In this document: positions 36,964 through 45,267 of the stretch, piece after piece
How the letters are laid out: the number at the start of each line of letters is the position of its first letter
Numbering within the stretch: position 1 is the stretch's first letter
Source of the DNA: an uncultured Clostridia bacterium
GTDB lineage: Bacteria; Bacillota; Clostridia; Christensenellales; Borkfalkiaceae
Direction: 5' to 3'
Length of the DNA: 64,000 nt
Assembly (NCBI GenBank): GCA_947627765.1
Contig: CANQXA010000005.1
Span: forward strand, 1 to 64,000
Program-made: the position numbers and the translations under genes
The notes under the pieces: generated by a model
What the model saw: the letters and a program-made list of their open reading frames with translations, nothing else
Databases searched by the model: none
Told to the model about the DNA's origin: nothing

Positions 36964-38169
36964 ATGTCAGAAGCAAGTATGATGGGGGTTTTCAATTCCA
37001 AGATCTCCTCTTTCAACGAGGCGGTCAGAGCGCAGGATACCGAGGCAATTTCTGAGATCGGAGCGGAATTGCTCCGCATCGGTCTTGATGAGTGCGCAAA
37101 GCCTAACGTGGGGGCAGGTCTCAAGGAAACCTACCGTAAGCAGTGCCTAACGGTTGTATCTTATCTTGCGAAACTCGCACGGACAGTCGCCGCGCCCGCT
37201 TCTGCGGGGGCGGCGACTGACGGAGCAGATCCGTATTATGCGCCACAACAATGGTTTTCGGACGAAGTGCCAAACCTTGGATTCAAGGATATCATTGGGG
37301 CGCAAGAGGTGAAGAACGCCTTTATGGTGGACATCGTTGCTCCGCTACGTTCCGAATTTCGCGAAATATATCGCAAATTTCGGGGTGAACAACTCGGCGC
37401 ACAAATCCTTCTTTACGGCCCTCCAGGAACGGGTAAAACGCACATCGTCAAGTGCCTTGCCGGCGCTCTCAATTGCAAAATTGCTGTCGTGCAGACGAGT
37501 GAAGTGCTTGCAAGTATTGTTGGCGTTGCGGAGAAAAACATTCGCGATATTTTCGCGCAAGCAGCCGAACTCAGCCGTTGTATCATTTTCTTTGACGAGA
37601 TCGATAGCATTTGCGCTGATCGCGATTCTGAAGATAGCCGCCATACAAAGTCAATTTTGACGACACTTCTAACCTGTATGGATGGGTTTATGAAAACGAA
37701 GCGCGAGGGGCAACTCCGCATCATTGTTGCGGCGACAAATCTTCCGTGGAAACTCGATCCTGCGTTGAAGCGCGGCGGCAGATTTGAGACGCAAATTTAT
37801 GTTCCGCTACCGGATGAGGAGGCGGTTAAAAAGTTTGTCTCGTTGCATCTTGAAAAGGTACCTCACGACCAGAATGTCACTGCGGATGTTGTGGCGGCAA
37901 AACTTAAGGGGTATTCCGGAGCAGACATCAAGGCTGTCATGAAGCAGATTGCCAATCGTCCGCTTAGGCGAGAGGTCGAAAACGTTCTTTCCAAGGAGAT
38001 AGGACGCCCTCTCGGCGAGCGCATCACGATGAATGACTGCAATGAAGTCATCGAAAAATATATTAATGGTGTGACGCCGGAGATGTTGCTTCACTTTGAG
38101 GCATACACCCGCGGCATTTCCTATGAAGCTCTTCTTGAACTTATTAAGAAACGGAAATTAAATCAATGA
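36964..38169 (+). CDS. Vps4-like AAA ATPase with MIT-like N-terminal domain
   Basis: A 401-residue classical AAA ATPase. Residues 1-75 form three helices of MIT type ('FNEAVRAQDTEAISEIGAEL', 'KETYRKQCLTVVSYLAKLAR'). A linker follows, then the 'FKDIIGAQEVKNAFMVDIVAPL' entry seen in Vps4/katanin-type proteins. Walker A is GPPGTGKT (152-159), Walker B is IIFFDEID (207-214), sensor 1 is Asn259, and basic residues 269-273 are in arginine-finger position. The pore-loop aromatic of Vps4 is replaced ('LASIVG'), and the Vps4 beta-domain insert is absent. The C-terminal helix is present. It starts two bases after the Snf7-like gene and overlaps the protease gene by ATGA. Probable role: remodelling filaments of the Snf7-like protein. 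Confidence 0.8.
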   Translation: MSEASMMGVFNSKISSFNEAVRAQDTEAISEIGAELLRIGLDECAKPNVGAGLKETYRKQCLTVVSYLAKLARTVAAPASAGAATDGADPYYAPQQWFSDEVPNLGFKDIIGAQEVKNAFMVDIVAPLRSEFREIYRKFRGEQLGAQILLYGPPGTGKTHIVKCLAGALNCKIAVVQTSEVLASIVGVAEKNIRDIFAQAAELSRCIIFFDEIDSICADRDSEDSRHTKSILTTLLTCMDGFMKTKREGQLRIIVAATNLPWKLDPALKRGGRFETQIYVPLPDEEAVKKFVSLHLEKVPHDQNVTADVVAAKLKGYSGADIKAVMKQIANRPLRREVENVLSKEIGRPLGERITMNDCNEVIEKYINGVTPEMLLHFEAYTRGISYEALLELIKKRKLNQ

Positions 38170-39212
38170 TATTGAAGAAGAATCAAATTTCTGCGTTGTT
38201 TTGTAATGCCAGGGAGTGCGTACGCTTGGGACAAGCGCGTGTGGCACGTTCGTATGTTTTACAGTTGCTTGATGGCGCACTCGAAAGTTACGGTAATGCA
38301 TCCACAATACTCAAAAAAGCGAAGTTGGCGGCCTTTATGGATCATTGGATCGCTGTTTCTCGTGAACTATATGCAAGGGGGATTACAGACTTTGTACTCG
38401 AAAGTTTCGGCCTTCCTGTAAAAAAGTCAAATCCTCACCTGAAAACGCCGCCCGTATCTGTCCCGAAGCCGGCGCCGCCGAGTATTGCTCCCGCCTCGGA
38501 GTCTCCGCGGGCGCAAATGCCGTCCGCGGAAATTCCGCGTGATGACGATATCGATTATTCGGGTCTCATTGAAGAGACGAAAAACACGCAAGGCTTATGT
38601 GCGGAGGTGTTTGAGAAGAACAAATTCTCGGTTGCGGAAATTTACGTGACCGGCAATGGGAAACTCGCAAGTGGTACGGGATTCATCATTTCGGGGAAAG
38701 GGTATCTTCTTACCAACGATCACGTTGTTTACGACAAAACAAATGAGGTCTACTATCCCAAAATTTCCATGAAACTTTATAGCGGGCAGAAGCGATATCG
38801 GCTTGAAGTGCTATTCTCCGACCGAAAAACTGACATCGCGCTTTGTAGATTCGATCCTGAAGAAGTCGGCAAATTTGCGAGTATTAAGAGCATTGCCGAT
38901 TATTCGTCGTTACAACAGGGAGCGGATTGTATTTTAATAGGAAACGGATTTGGTATGGGGCTTGCGCCATTTTCCGGTGAAGTCCGATATACAAAAGACA
39001 GCGACGGCAATTTGGTTCATACTGCGCCTTCTAACCCGGGTGATTCGGGTGCGCCTGTATTTAACCGGCAGGGTGAGTGCATCGGAGTCAATAAATCCAA
39101 GACGGTAAAGATCAATGCGGAAACCGCCGATGGGATTGCAAATGCCACCCCGATGGATACCGTCAAGGAACTTCTCGACAAATGGTGCAAGTGTAACGAT
39201 ATCGAATTATAA
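38166..39212 (+). CDS. Trypsin-like serine protease with MIT-like N-terminal domain
   Basis: A 348-residue protein. Residues 1-75 form an MIT-like helical bundle ('NARECVRLGQARVARSYVLQ'). Residues 85-125 are a proline-rich linker, and residues 128-138 ('DIDYSGLIEET') nearly repeat the tail of the Snf7-like protein. The chymotrypsin/HtrA-like fold follows with a complete triad: His186 (TNDHVV), Asp223 (KTDIALC) and Ser294 (NPGDSGAP). There is no PDZ domain, signal peptide or TM, so unlike most HtrA proteins it should act in the cytoplasm. Translational coupling to the AAA gene suggests the protease docks on the ESCRT-like assembly and is an effector. Confidence 0.85.
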   Translation: MILKKNQISALFCNARECVRLGQARVARSYVLQLLDGALESYGNASTILKKAKLAAFMDHWIAVSRELYARGITDFVLESFGLPVKKSNPHLKTPPVSVPKPAPPSIAPASESPRAQMPSAEIPRDDDIDYSGLIEETKNTQGLCAEVFEKNKFSVAEIYVTGNGKLASGTGFIISGKGYLLTNDHVVYDKTNEVYYPKISMKLYSGQKRYRLEVLFSDRKTDIALCRFDPEEVGKFASIKSIADYSSLQQGADCILIGNGFGMGLAPFSGEVRYTKDSDGNLVHTAPSNPGDSGAPVFNRQGECIGVNKSKTVKINAETADGIANATPMDTVKELLDKWCKCNDIEL

Positions 39213-39249
39213 TAAAGGATAATGAACCCACAGAGAGGAAAAACCACAA

Positions 39250-39957
39250 ATGAAGAAGAAAGCACTGTTTAACATTTTGACATTCAGCACTTTACAATAT
39301 GATTCCAAAAAGAGTCCGCTTTTTGTATACGTTGACCGTATGCGTGATGTTTTGTCCTGTTGCGGTGAAGATGAAGAGATCCCGCTTTTGGGCGATACGC
39401 TCAGCGTTCTCAAAACTCAAGACCGCTTTGACCGATTCATCAAAGAGACAGGCATAGAAAAACTTCGCGACTGGTTGATAAATCTGTTCGCACAGTGCCA
39501 GATATATGCCGGCCGCCGCAGTCTCATGATGTGTTTGAATGATGTGCAAAAAATCAACAGAGGCGAGAAGATCTTTAGCTGTATCATGATCCCGCTTGTG
39601 CTTATTTTGATCATGGCGGCACTTGTGTTTACCGTGCTCGGTTCGGTAGGCGTCTTAAAACAAAAACTTGCAGAAACGATATCTACTGTGATCGGTGCGG
39701 CGGACTTCATTCTCGCAGGTCTGTTCTTTATCTACGAACAGATTTCCGATCACAACAAGAAAAAGAGTTTTCAGCTTGAAGAGGCGACGAGAGCAAAAGA
39801 TGAAGCAACCGTATTAGAGGCGACGGAAAAGACGATCGTGAAGATCAATATTTCCAAGGATGACCATTCAACTCATATTACACAAGGACCCAACAACGAC
39901 AGGAGCATTCAAGTCGGAATCAGTGATGGGCCAATCACGCAAAACAATCAATATTGA
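39250..39957 (+). CDS. Two-TM protein with C-terminal N/Q/G-rich beta motif
   Basis: A 235-residue membrane protein; AGAGG lies before the ATG. Residues 1-105 are soluble and helical. Two TM segments follow (about 111-134 and 143-164) with a short loop, then a charged helix ('KKKSFQLEEATRAKDEATVL'). The C-terminal 32 residues, starting 'DDHSTHITQGPNN' and ending 'GPITQNNQY', are rich in N, Q, G, H and alternating hydrophobics and contain IQVG. They align with the first 42 residues of the next protein, so I infer homotypic beta or amyloid-like pairing, as in bacterial amyloid signalling or RHIM-type motifs. Both termini should be cytoplasmic. Function otherwise unknown. Confidence 0.7.
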   Translation: MKKKALFNILTFSTLQYDSKKSPLFVYVDRMRDVLSCCGEDEEIPLLGDTLSVLKTQDRFDRFIKETGIEKLRDWLINLFAQCQIYAGRRSLMMCLNDVQKINRGEKIFSCIMIPLVLILIMAALVFTVLGSVGVLKQKLAETISTVIGAADFILAGLFFIYEQISDHNKKKSFQLEEATRAKDEATVLEATEKTIVKINISKDDHSTHITQGPNNDRSIQVGISDGPITQNNQY

Positions 39958-39983
39958 TCTTTTACTCGCAGAGGAGATAATAA

Positions 39984-42638
39984 ATGGACGCCAACACGAG
40001 CAATACACATATCGATAATCATTCCACAACGATAAGCCAAGGCGATAATTACGGCGGGATTGCCGTGGCGATCAACCATGGCGAGATCAAACAGACGACC
40101 AATGTTCAATTAATTTACATTGACCGTAGCGGGAAGCCAGGGGATTTTAAGGAATTTCTCAGGCAAAACAATAGTAAATTGTCTGAAGAAGACCTGGATA
40201 AGATCATAAACAAAGTATTTCCGTACGTTAAAAACTGTCCCGATCAGCGGATGTCGTATAATGAAATCGCTAAGATCGACGAAATTGACTCCATTCTTAA
40301 CAAATCTTTAGAACCCATTAAGGAAACTGCGAAAAAAACACAAGAGTATACGGAAAAAATAATTTCTATGTTAATCGGTTTCTCCGACCGAAAACCGATT
40401 GGTGAAGACGCGAAAGGCAAAACTACGCCTTCGGCGGATCTAAATGCTTCCGAGGAATCATGGGAACAAATGCTTGGCGTGGCACAGAGCCTAAAGCGGT
40501 TTAAGAAATATAAGGTGAAGGTCGAGAAACATGAAGAGCGGGCGAGGAGTGGGAAACGGGCAAGAAGATGTGCCGCAAGAGATTATTTCGAGTTGGGAAT
40601 GTGCTATGCGGTGGGCAAAAAAGATTATACAGAAGCGGTAAAATGGTATTCTCGTGCGGCGGAATTGGGTTATGTGGATGCTTATTCATTGCTTGGAACT
40701 TGCTATTTTTGGGGTTCGGGAGTGGAAAAAAATGAGGCTGAAGCGGTAAAATGGTACTCTAAAGCGGCGCAGAAAGGAGATGCATCAGCGCAAAACGGCC
40801 TTGCCGTTTGTTATTTCGAAGGACGCGGTGTTACAGAAAATGAAGCAGAAGCAATTAAATTGTGGAGAAAATCTGCCGACCATGGAAATACGCTCGCATT
40901 TTATAACCTTGGCGAATGTTACGAGGAAGGCTCTGGATTGCCTCAGAGTGACAAGAAGGCGGTAAAATATTATAAGGTCGCCGCAAAACAGGGCGTTACC
41001 TCTGCGCAATATGTTCTTGGAAAAGCATATGAATCCGGGCGTGGTGTTGAGGAAAGTCGAAATAAAGCAGCGAAATGGTATCGAAAAGCCGCAGAACATG
41101 GAGATGTAAAAGCCCAAGAAGCATTAAAGAAATGGGGGGAAGCCCTCCCTGAAAAAATCGGCGGCGAAGAAACAGGCTCCGGTATTTTCGCAATTCTACC
41201 GAATAAAATTGTTTGGTGGATTTTGACAGCACTTGTATGCGTCAGCTCCATAGGCGTTACCGTTTTATATTGGAACGGATATTCGTTTTTAGAGTTTGAT
41301 AGCATATGGGGTTGGGTCTTCACGGTTTTATTCTCAATAGCTTGCCTTGCCTTTATCCTATATCGGCTAATCACATCAAATGGTACATGGAGCAGTAGAA
41401 TAAGGTCACCAGGCATAAACATAATAACAGACCTCGTTATGTATGGTGTGCTTTTGGAGGGGGCTTCTGGCGTTTGCTATGGTATCAAGGATCATATTGT
41501 TTGGTTGTTCGCAATAAGTATGGTTGGCGTTGGGGTCGTCTGCTTCATGTATACTATGTATGTTGACTCTGAGTTGAAGACGAGGCCACTATATTTTATC
41601 GCCAACCTTGTAGCGATGAGTTTGTTTGCCGTGTGCTTGTTGGGGGGAGCTATTGCTTTTGGTCGGTATCGAATATATGGGGATGTGTTGACCGTAGGGC
41701 AACATCATTATATGATCAATAAAGATGGAACATTGACGTTTCTAATGGAAGATCATAACGAGGAAGCTATCATTATTCCAAGCGAATGCAATGGGAAGAC
41801 TGTCACTGGAATAGAATCAACGGGAGAGGGATGCCCCGATCTAAGACATATTACCATTGCATCAAGCGTGATATCGATCGGAGAGGGGGCGTTCTCGGGT
41901 TGTAGTTCACTTGGGAGCGTAACATTTGAAGGGGACAGCCAATTAACTTCGATTGGGGAGGAAGCATTCTCGAGTTGCTATTCGCTTACAAGTATAACGA
42001 TTCCCAAAGGCGTGACTTTGATTGGGAAGGATGCGTTTAATTGGTGCTATAAACTTGTGGAGGTTTGGAATTATTCCGATCTTCCGATTACAAAAGGAAC
42101 CTCCAATTACGGCAATGTAGCAAACTACGCAAAGCGAGTATACATGACCGATGAAACAAGTAAGCAGATGACGACAGACGACGGATATATCTTTTATGAA
42201 GACGGAAAAGAGATTTATCTTCTCGGCTATAATGGACATGAAACGACGCTTGTCTTTCCCGATCTAAGCCCGAGCGGAAAGCCTTATAAGATTTATGATC
42301 ATGCGTTTTGGGAAAACGATTCATTAAGATCTATTAAGATTCCCGAGACCGTGGCTACGATAGGGAGTTGCGCTTTCGTAGGCTGTGGTTCCCTTAAAAG
42401 CGTGACATTTGAGGACAACGGAAAATTGACCTCGATTGAATATATGGTGTTCTATAGATGTAGCTCGCTTAAAAGCATTGTGATCCCTCAGGGCGTGACC
42501 TCCATCGGCAGTGATGTGTTTTTCGGTTGCAGTTCACTTACAATTTACTGCGAGACGGCGGAAAAACCTGGCGGATGGGACGAGGATTGGAATCCCAACG
42601 GCCGTCCCGTAATATGGGGATACAAAGGGCAATCTTAA
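39984..42638 (+). CDS. Receptor-like protein: beta motif, Sel1 repeats, five TM segments, BspA-type LRRs
   Basis: An 884-residue protein; GAGGAG precedes the ATG. Residues 11-42 carry the N/Q/G/H-rich beta motif shared with the preceding protein. Residues 50-195 are helical. Residues 195-385 are five Sel1-like repeats ('A..WY.KAA..G...A...LG..Y'). Five TM segments follow (about 406-428, 442-462, 480-500, 505-526, 536-560). Residues 570-860 are BspA-type LRRs ('SIGEGAFSGCSSLGSVTFEG', 'IPKGVTLIGKDAF'). Five TMs put the Sel1 repeats in the cytoplasm and the LRRs outside, the layout of a receptor. I infer ligand or envelope-damage sensing outside and recruitment through the beta motif inside. Confidence 0.85.
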   Translation: MDANTSNTHIDNHSTTISQGDNYGGIAVAINHGEIKQTTNVQLIYIDRSGKPGDFKEFLRQNNSKLSEEDLDKIINKVFPYVKNCPDQRMSYNEIAKIDEIDSILNKSLEPIKETAKKTQEYTEKIISMLIGFSDRKPIGEDAKGKTTPSADLNASEESWEQMLGVAQSLKRFKKYKVKVEKHEERARSGKRARRCAARDYFELGMCYAVGKKDYTEAVKWYSRAAELGYVDAYSLLGTCYFWGSGVEKNEAEAVKWYSKAAQKGDASAQNGLAVCYFEGRGVTENEAEAIKLWRKSADHGNTLAFYNLGECYEEGSGLPQSDKKAVKYYKVAAKQGVTSAQYVLGKAYESGRGVEESRNKAAKWYRKAAEHGDVKAQEALKKWGEALPEKIGGEETGSGIFAILPNKIVWWILTALVCVSSIGVTVLYWNGYSFLEFDSIWGWVFTVLFSIACLAFILYRLITSNGTWSSRIRSPGINIITDLVMYGVLLEGASGVCYGIKDHIVWLFAISMVGVGVVCFMYTMYVDSELKTRPLYFIANLVAMSLFAVCLLGGAIAFGRYRIYGDVLTVGQHHYMINKDGTLTFLMEDHNEEAIIIPSECNGKTVTGIESTGEGCPDLRHITIASSVISIGEGAFSGCSSLGSVTFEGDSQLTSIGEEAFSSCYSLTSITIPKGVTLIGKDAFNWCYKLVEVWNYSDLPITKGTSNYGNVANYAKRVYMTDETSKQMTTDDGYIFYEDGKEIYLLGYNGHETTLVFPDLSPSGKPYKIYDHAFWENDSLRSIKIPETVATIGSCAFVGCGSLKSVTFEDNGKLTSIEYMVFYRCSSLKSIVIPQGVTSIGSDVFFGCSSLTIYCETAEKPGGWDEDWNPNGRPVIWGYKGQS

Positions 42639-42663
42639 TGTACAAGCAAAAAGGAGAGATGAT

Positions 42664-44172
42664 ATGGAATTCAAGGATCTATTTCGTGAGAAATACAGGG
42701 CGGCGCTTCTTGCCGCGAGGGCGGGAAACAAACAGGGCGTGATCGACGGTCTTCGGGATCTCTATTTGATTTTTGCAGAACAATACCGCAAGGGAAACGG
42801 AGATCCTATCGTTATCAAAGCAAAGCTCAAACGTTGGCAGGATATCTTCGGTGGGTATATCGAGATCGTGCGGACGCACGGACTTTCCGATTTGCGTATC
42901 AGAAAGTTCTTTGGCCTTTCCGATGATGCGTCCCTACCGACTTTTGGGGATCTTATTGGTGGCGCGAAAGTTCCTACCGACCCCAAGGAAAGTGAAATTG
43001 ACATTATTGGTATTTTTCCTTCCGAGACGGGCGAACCTGCGTCTGCTCCCGCGATGGAAGTTCCCGCACGAGAAGACACGGGGCCCGAGGAAAAGACCCC
43101 GGGCAGATCGGTCGGCGACCCATCCGAAGATAAGGGAGAGGAGACCGGCAGTGAACTATCTGGCGAACCGTTGCCTTATGAAGGCGGCGAAACGGTGGCC
43201 AAACCCGCATATGAGCCTGACGCTCTGGAAAATTTTATCGGACAGCAACATATCGTGAAAGTCCTTCTCAAGGAAATTGCCATCGCAAAAGCGGAGGGAA
43301 AACGGCATCTCGATAATATTTTACTTTTTGGCAATCCGGGGCTTGGCAAGTCCACGCTCATGCGGCTCATTGCAAAGTCGCTCGGCGTACGTTTTGAATG
43401 GATGGACTGCTCGCAGTATCGAAACAGCCAACAGTCTTTGAAAGCGCTGCAGAATTTCCTCATGCGGGTCGCACGTGAGAACGAACCCGTCGTAATTGCT
43501 TTTGATGAAGTACATATGTTGACAGATGAATTGCAGTCGAGTCTTCTCACTTTGCTTGAAAGCAGAGTTTATGTCTCTCCGCCGGATATTAACGGGAACG
43601 TGAAGCGCATCCCCATTGAAGAATTTACATTTATCGCCGCGACAACGGATGACGATAAGGTACTCAATACGATAAAGGATCGTTGCTTGCGTTTGAAATT
43701 CCAGATGGTGGACTACACGGCGGAGGAGTTATCGCAAATTTACAGAACAAAGATTGCCGCAAAGGGACTCACGATTACGGAAGAGGCAATCGCCACCTGC
43801 ATTCCGCGTAGCCGTGGTTCCATTCGCTACGTTAATTCTTTTGTGGAAGGGCTCAGCCGCGAACTTTACGACGATAACGGCCGTCGCGTCTCTACCCATA
43901 TCGATCTTGCCGTTGCACAGCGGTTCTTTGAAGAGCGGGGGATTGATCCCATCGGCTTGGAAAAAAAGGACCTTGAAATTTTGCGCGTGATCGGCGAGGA
44001 GGCGGGCGGCGTGATTGGTGCGGAAACGCTCTCCGCCCGCGTTGGTCTCGACCCAAAGAAGTATCTTTCTGAATATGAACCCTATCTCGTGAAAATCAAA
44101 TTTGTATCCATTACGGGCCGTGGCCGCTCGCTCACGGAGCAGGCGATACAATACCTTAAAAAGGCGGAATGA
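42664..44172 (+). CDS. RuvB-like AAA+ ATPase with MIT-like N-terminal domain
   Basis: A 502-residue protein; AAGGAGAG precedes the ATG. Residues 1-80 are an MIT-like bundle ('FREKYRAALLAARAGNKQGV', 'IKAKLKRWQDIFGGYIEIVR'). Residues 111-121 ('EIDIIGIFPSE') resemble the acidic motif of the Snf7-like protein and the protease. A disordered acidic linker (122-180) leads to a RuvB-type module: Walker A GNPGLGKST (223-231), Walker B VIAFDEVH (277-284), sensor 1 in 'IAATTDD', arginine finger near 340. The winged-helix end reads 'DLEILRVIGEEAGGVIGAETLSARVGL' and 'YEPYLVKIKF', as in RuvB. RuvB itself drives Holliday-junction branch migration; the N-terminal extension and neighbours suggest a repurposed motor. 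Confidence 0.85.
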   Translation: MEFKDLFREKYRAALLAARAGNKQGVIDGLRDLYLIFAEQYRKGNGDPIVIKAKLKRWQDIFGGYIEIVRTHGLSDLRIRKFFGLSDDASLPTFGDLIGGAKVPTDPKESEIDIIGIFPSETGEPASAPAMEVPAREDTGPEEKTPGRSVGDPSEDKGEETGSELSGEPLPYEGGETVAKPAYEPDALENFIGQQHIVKVLLKEIAIAKAEGKRHLDNILLFGNPGLGKSTLMRLIAKSLGVRFEWMDCSQYRNSQQSLKALQNFLMRVARENEPVVIAFDEVHMLTDELQSSLLTLLESRVYVSPPDINGNVKRIPIEEFTFIAATTDDDKVLNTIKDRCLRLKFQMVDYTAEELSQIYRTKIAAKGLTITEEAIATCIPRSRGSIRYVNSFVEGLSRELYDDNGRRVSTHIDLAVAQRFFEERGIDPIGLEKKDLEILRVIGEEAGGVIGAETLSARVGLDPKKYLSEYEPYLVKIKFVSITGRGRSLTEQAIQYLKKAE

Positions 44173-44187
44173 AGGTATATGAAAACA

Positions 44188-44216
44188 GCCCTTTGGCGTA
44201 TGCCGAAGGGCGTTTT
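44188..44216 (+). terminator. Terminator after the RuvB-like gene
   Basis: A 10-bp stem with one G-T pair (44188-44197 with 44202-44211), a GTAT loop, then GTTTTGTG. It splits the island into at least two transcripts. Confidence 0.75.
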
Positions 44217-44251
44217 GTGTGTAATAAAGAACAACATTTCGCTTGCAATAA

Positions 44252-44280
44252 TTGACGAATTATAAATGTTATGATAATTT
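44252..44280 (+). promoter_or_regulatory. Promoter of the macro-like/HTH gene
   Basis: TTGACG (44252-44257) and TAATTT (44275-44280), 17 bp apart. A TATGAT at 44270-44275 overlaps the -10. Confidence 0.6.
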
Positions 44281-44302
44281 TTAACGGGAGGCAAACAAAA
44301 TA

Positions 44303-45169
44303 ATGAAAATTACATTGCGAAACAGAAGGAACTTATCTCAGCCAAATCGAATCCTGCGTTTTGGGGATTCCATGAAGGCTGGAGAATATGGTTTTTCACA
44401 TCATGGGGATATCCTCGTCGGAACCTCGGATCCCGAAGCAAACGAATATGAAAATACGCTTAAATGCGGTCTATCGGGTGCACTTGAGCAAGCGTATAAC
44501 GGCGGGGAGAAGGCTGTATCCATCGATGTCGGATCCTTTGCGTCGCAGAACGAGCCGTGCGATTACTATGCGAACGCCATTCTTGATGCATTGTGCGAAT
44601 GGCGGCAAACGGAGGGTGATCCCAAACTTGATGTCTGTCTCGAATGCGATTTGCGTAACAGAGACGGGATCTTGGCGCGTGTCGAGGAAGCATTGATAAA
44701 TCCTGTCATTGTCAAGGAGTTAGTGTTGCAGTTGAGCGGGTTTTCCTTCGCGAAAGTCGATAGGTATTTACAAGAGCATCCCGCAGAAATGCCCTTCCGC
44801 GAACGGATCAATGATATCGTGAAAACCCGATACAACGACAAGGCCTCTCTCGTATACAAAAGAGCGGGCGTTTCGAGATCAGTATACTCGAAGGTGACGA
44901 GCCCTTCTCATGTCGACTATCTGCCCTCGAAACCCACCGTTGCGGCACTTGTCATTGGCTTGAGATCCAGGCTGGAAGAAGCGCAAGATCTTTTCCATTC
45001 CGCCGGATATCATTTGGGCGCGGTTGAATTGCTAGACCGCATAGTCACGTTTTTTCTTAGGGAGGAGATCTATGATATCCACGAAGTCAATAGCTGTCTC
45101 TACGCCTACGGGCTTCCGCTTCTCGGAGAACATATGCGGGCGGTAAGTGTTTCTCTGGACCAGGGTTGA
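44303..45169 (+). CDS. Macro-like domain protein with C-terminal HTH-type domain
   Basis: A 288-residue protein; GGGAGG precedes the ATG. Residues 55-105 ('CGLSGALEQAYNGGEKAVSI' then 'YYANAILDALCEW') follow the second half of a macro domain (ADP-ribose binding), but the glycine-rich phosphate loops and the early N-D pair are not visible, so ligand binding is doubtful. Residues 170-275 ('LVYKRAGVSRSVYSKV', 'KPTVAALVIGLRSRLEEAQDLFHSAGYHL', 'IYDIHEVNSCLYAYGLPLLG') match an XRE-like domain usually fused to macro domains in Firmicutes. It has its own promoter, so it may regulate the system or sense an ADP-ribose-type signal. Confidence 0.6.
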   Translation: MKITLRNRRNLSQPNRILRFGDSMKAGEYGFSHHGDILVGTSDPEANEYENTLKCGLSGALEQAYNGGEKAVSIDVGSFASQNEPCDYYANAILDALCEWRQTEGDPKLDVCLECDLRNRDGILARVEEALINPVIVKELVLQLSGFSFAKVDRYLQEHPAEMPFRERINDIVKTRYNDKASLVYKRAGVSRSVYSKVTSPSHVDYLPSKPTVAALVIGLRSRLEEAQDLFHSAGYHLGAVELLDRIVTFFLREEIYDIHEVNSCLYAYGLPLLGEHMRAVSVSLDQG

Positions 45170-45190
45170 TTTGGATCGGTAAGATTTATG

Positions 45191-45230
45191 GGTGTCTTGG
45201 CAAATGTTGATTGCCAAGACACCTTTTTTA
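45191..45230 (+). terminator. Terminator after the macro-like gene
   Basis: A 13-bp perfect stem (45191-45203 with 45211-45223) and TTTTTTT. A TATAAT at 45244-45249 just beyond is the probable -10 for the clpP-like gene, with no clear -35. Confidence 0.9.
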
Positions 45231-45267
45231 TTTAGCAGTAAGATATAATTGATACGAGGAGGAGAAA

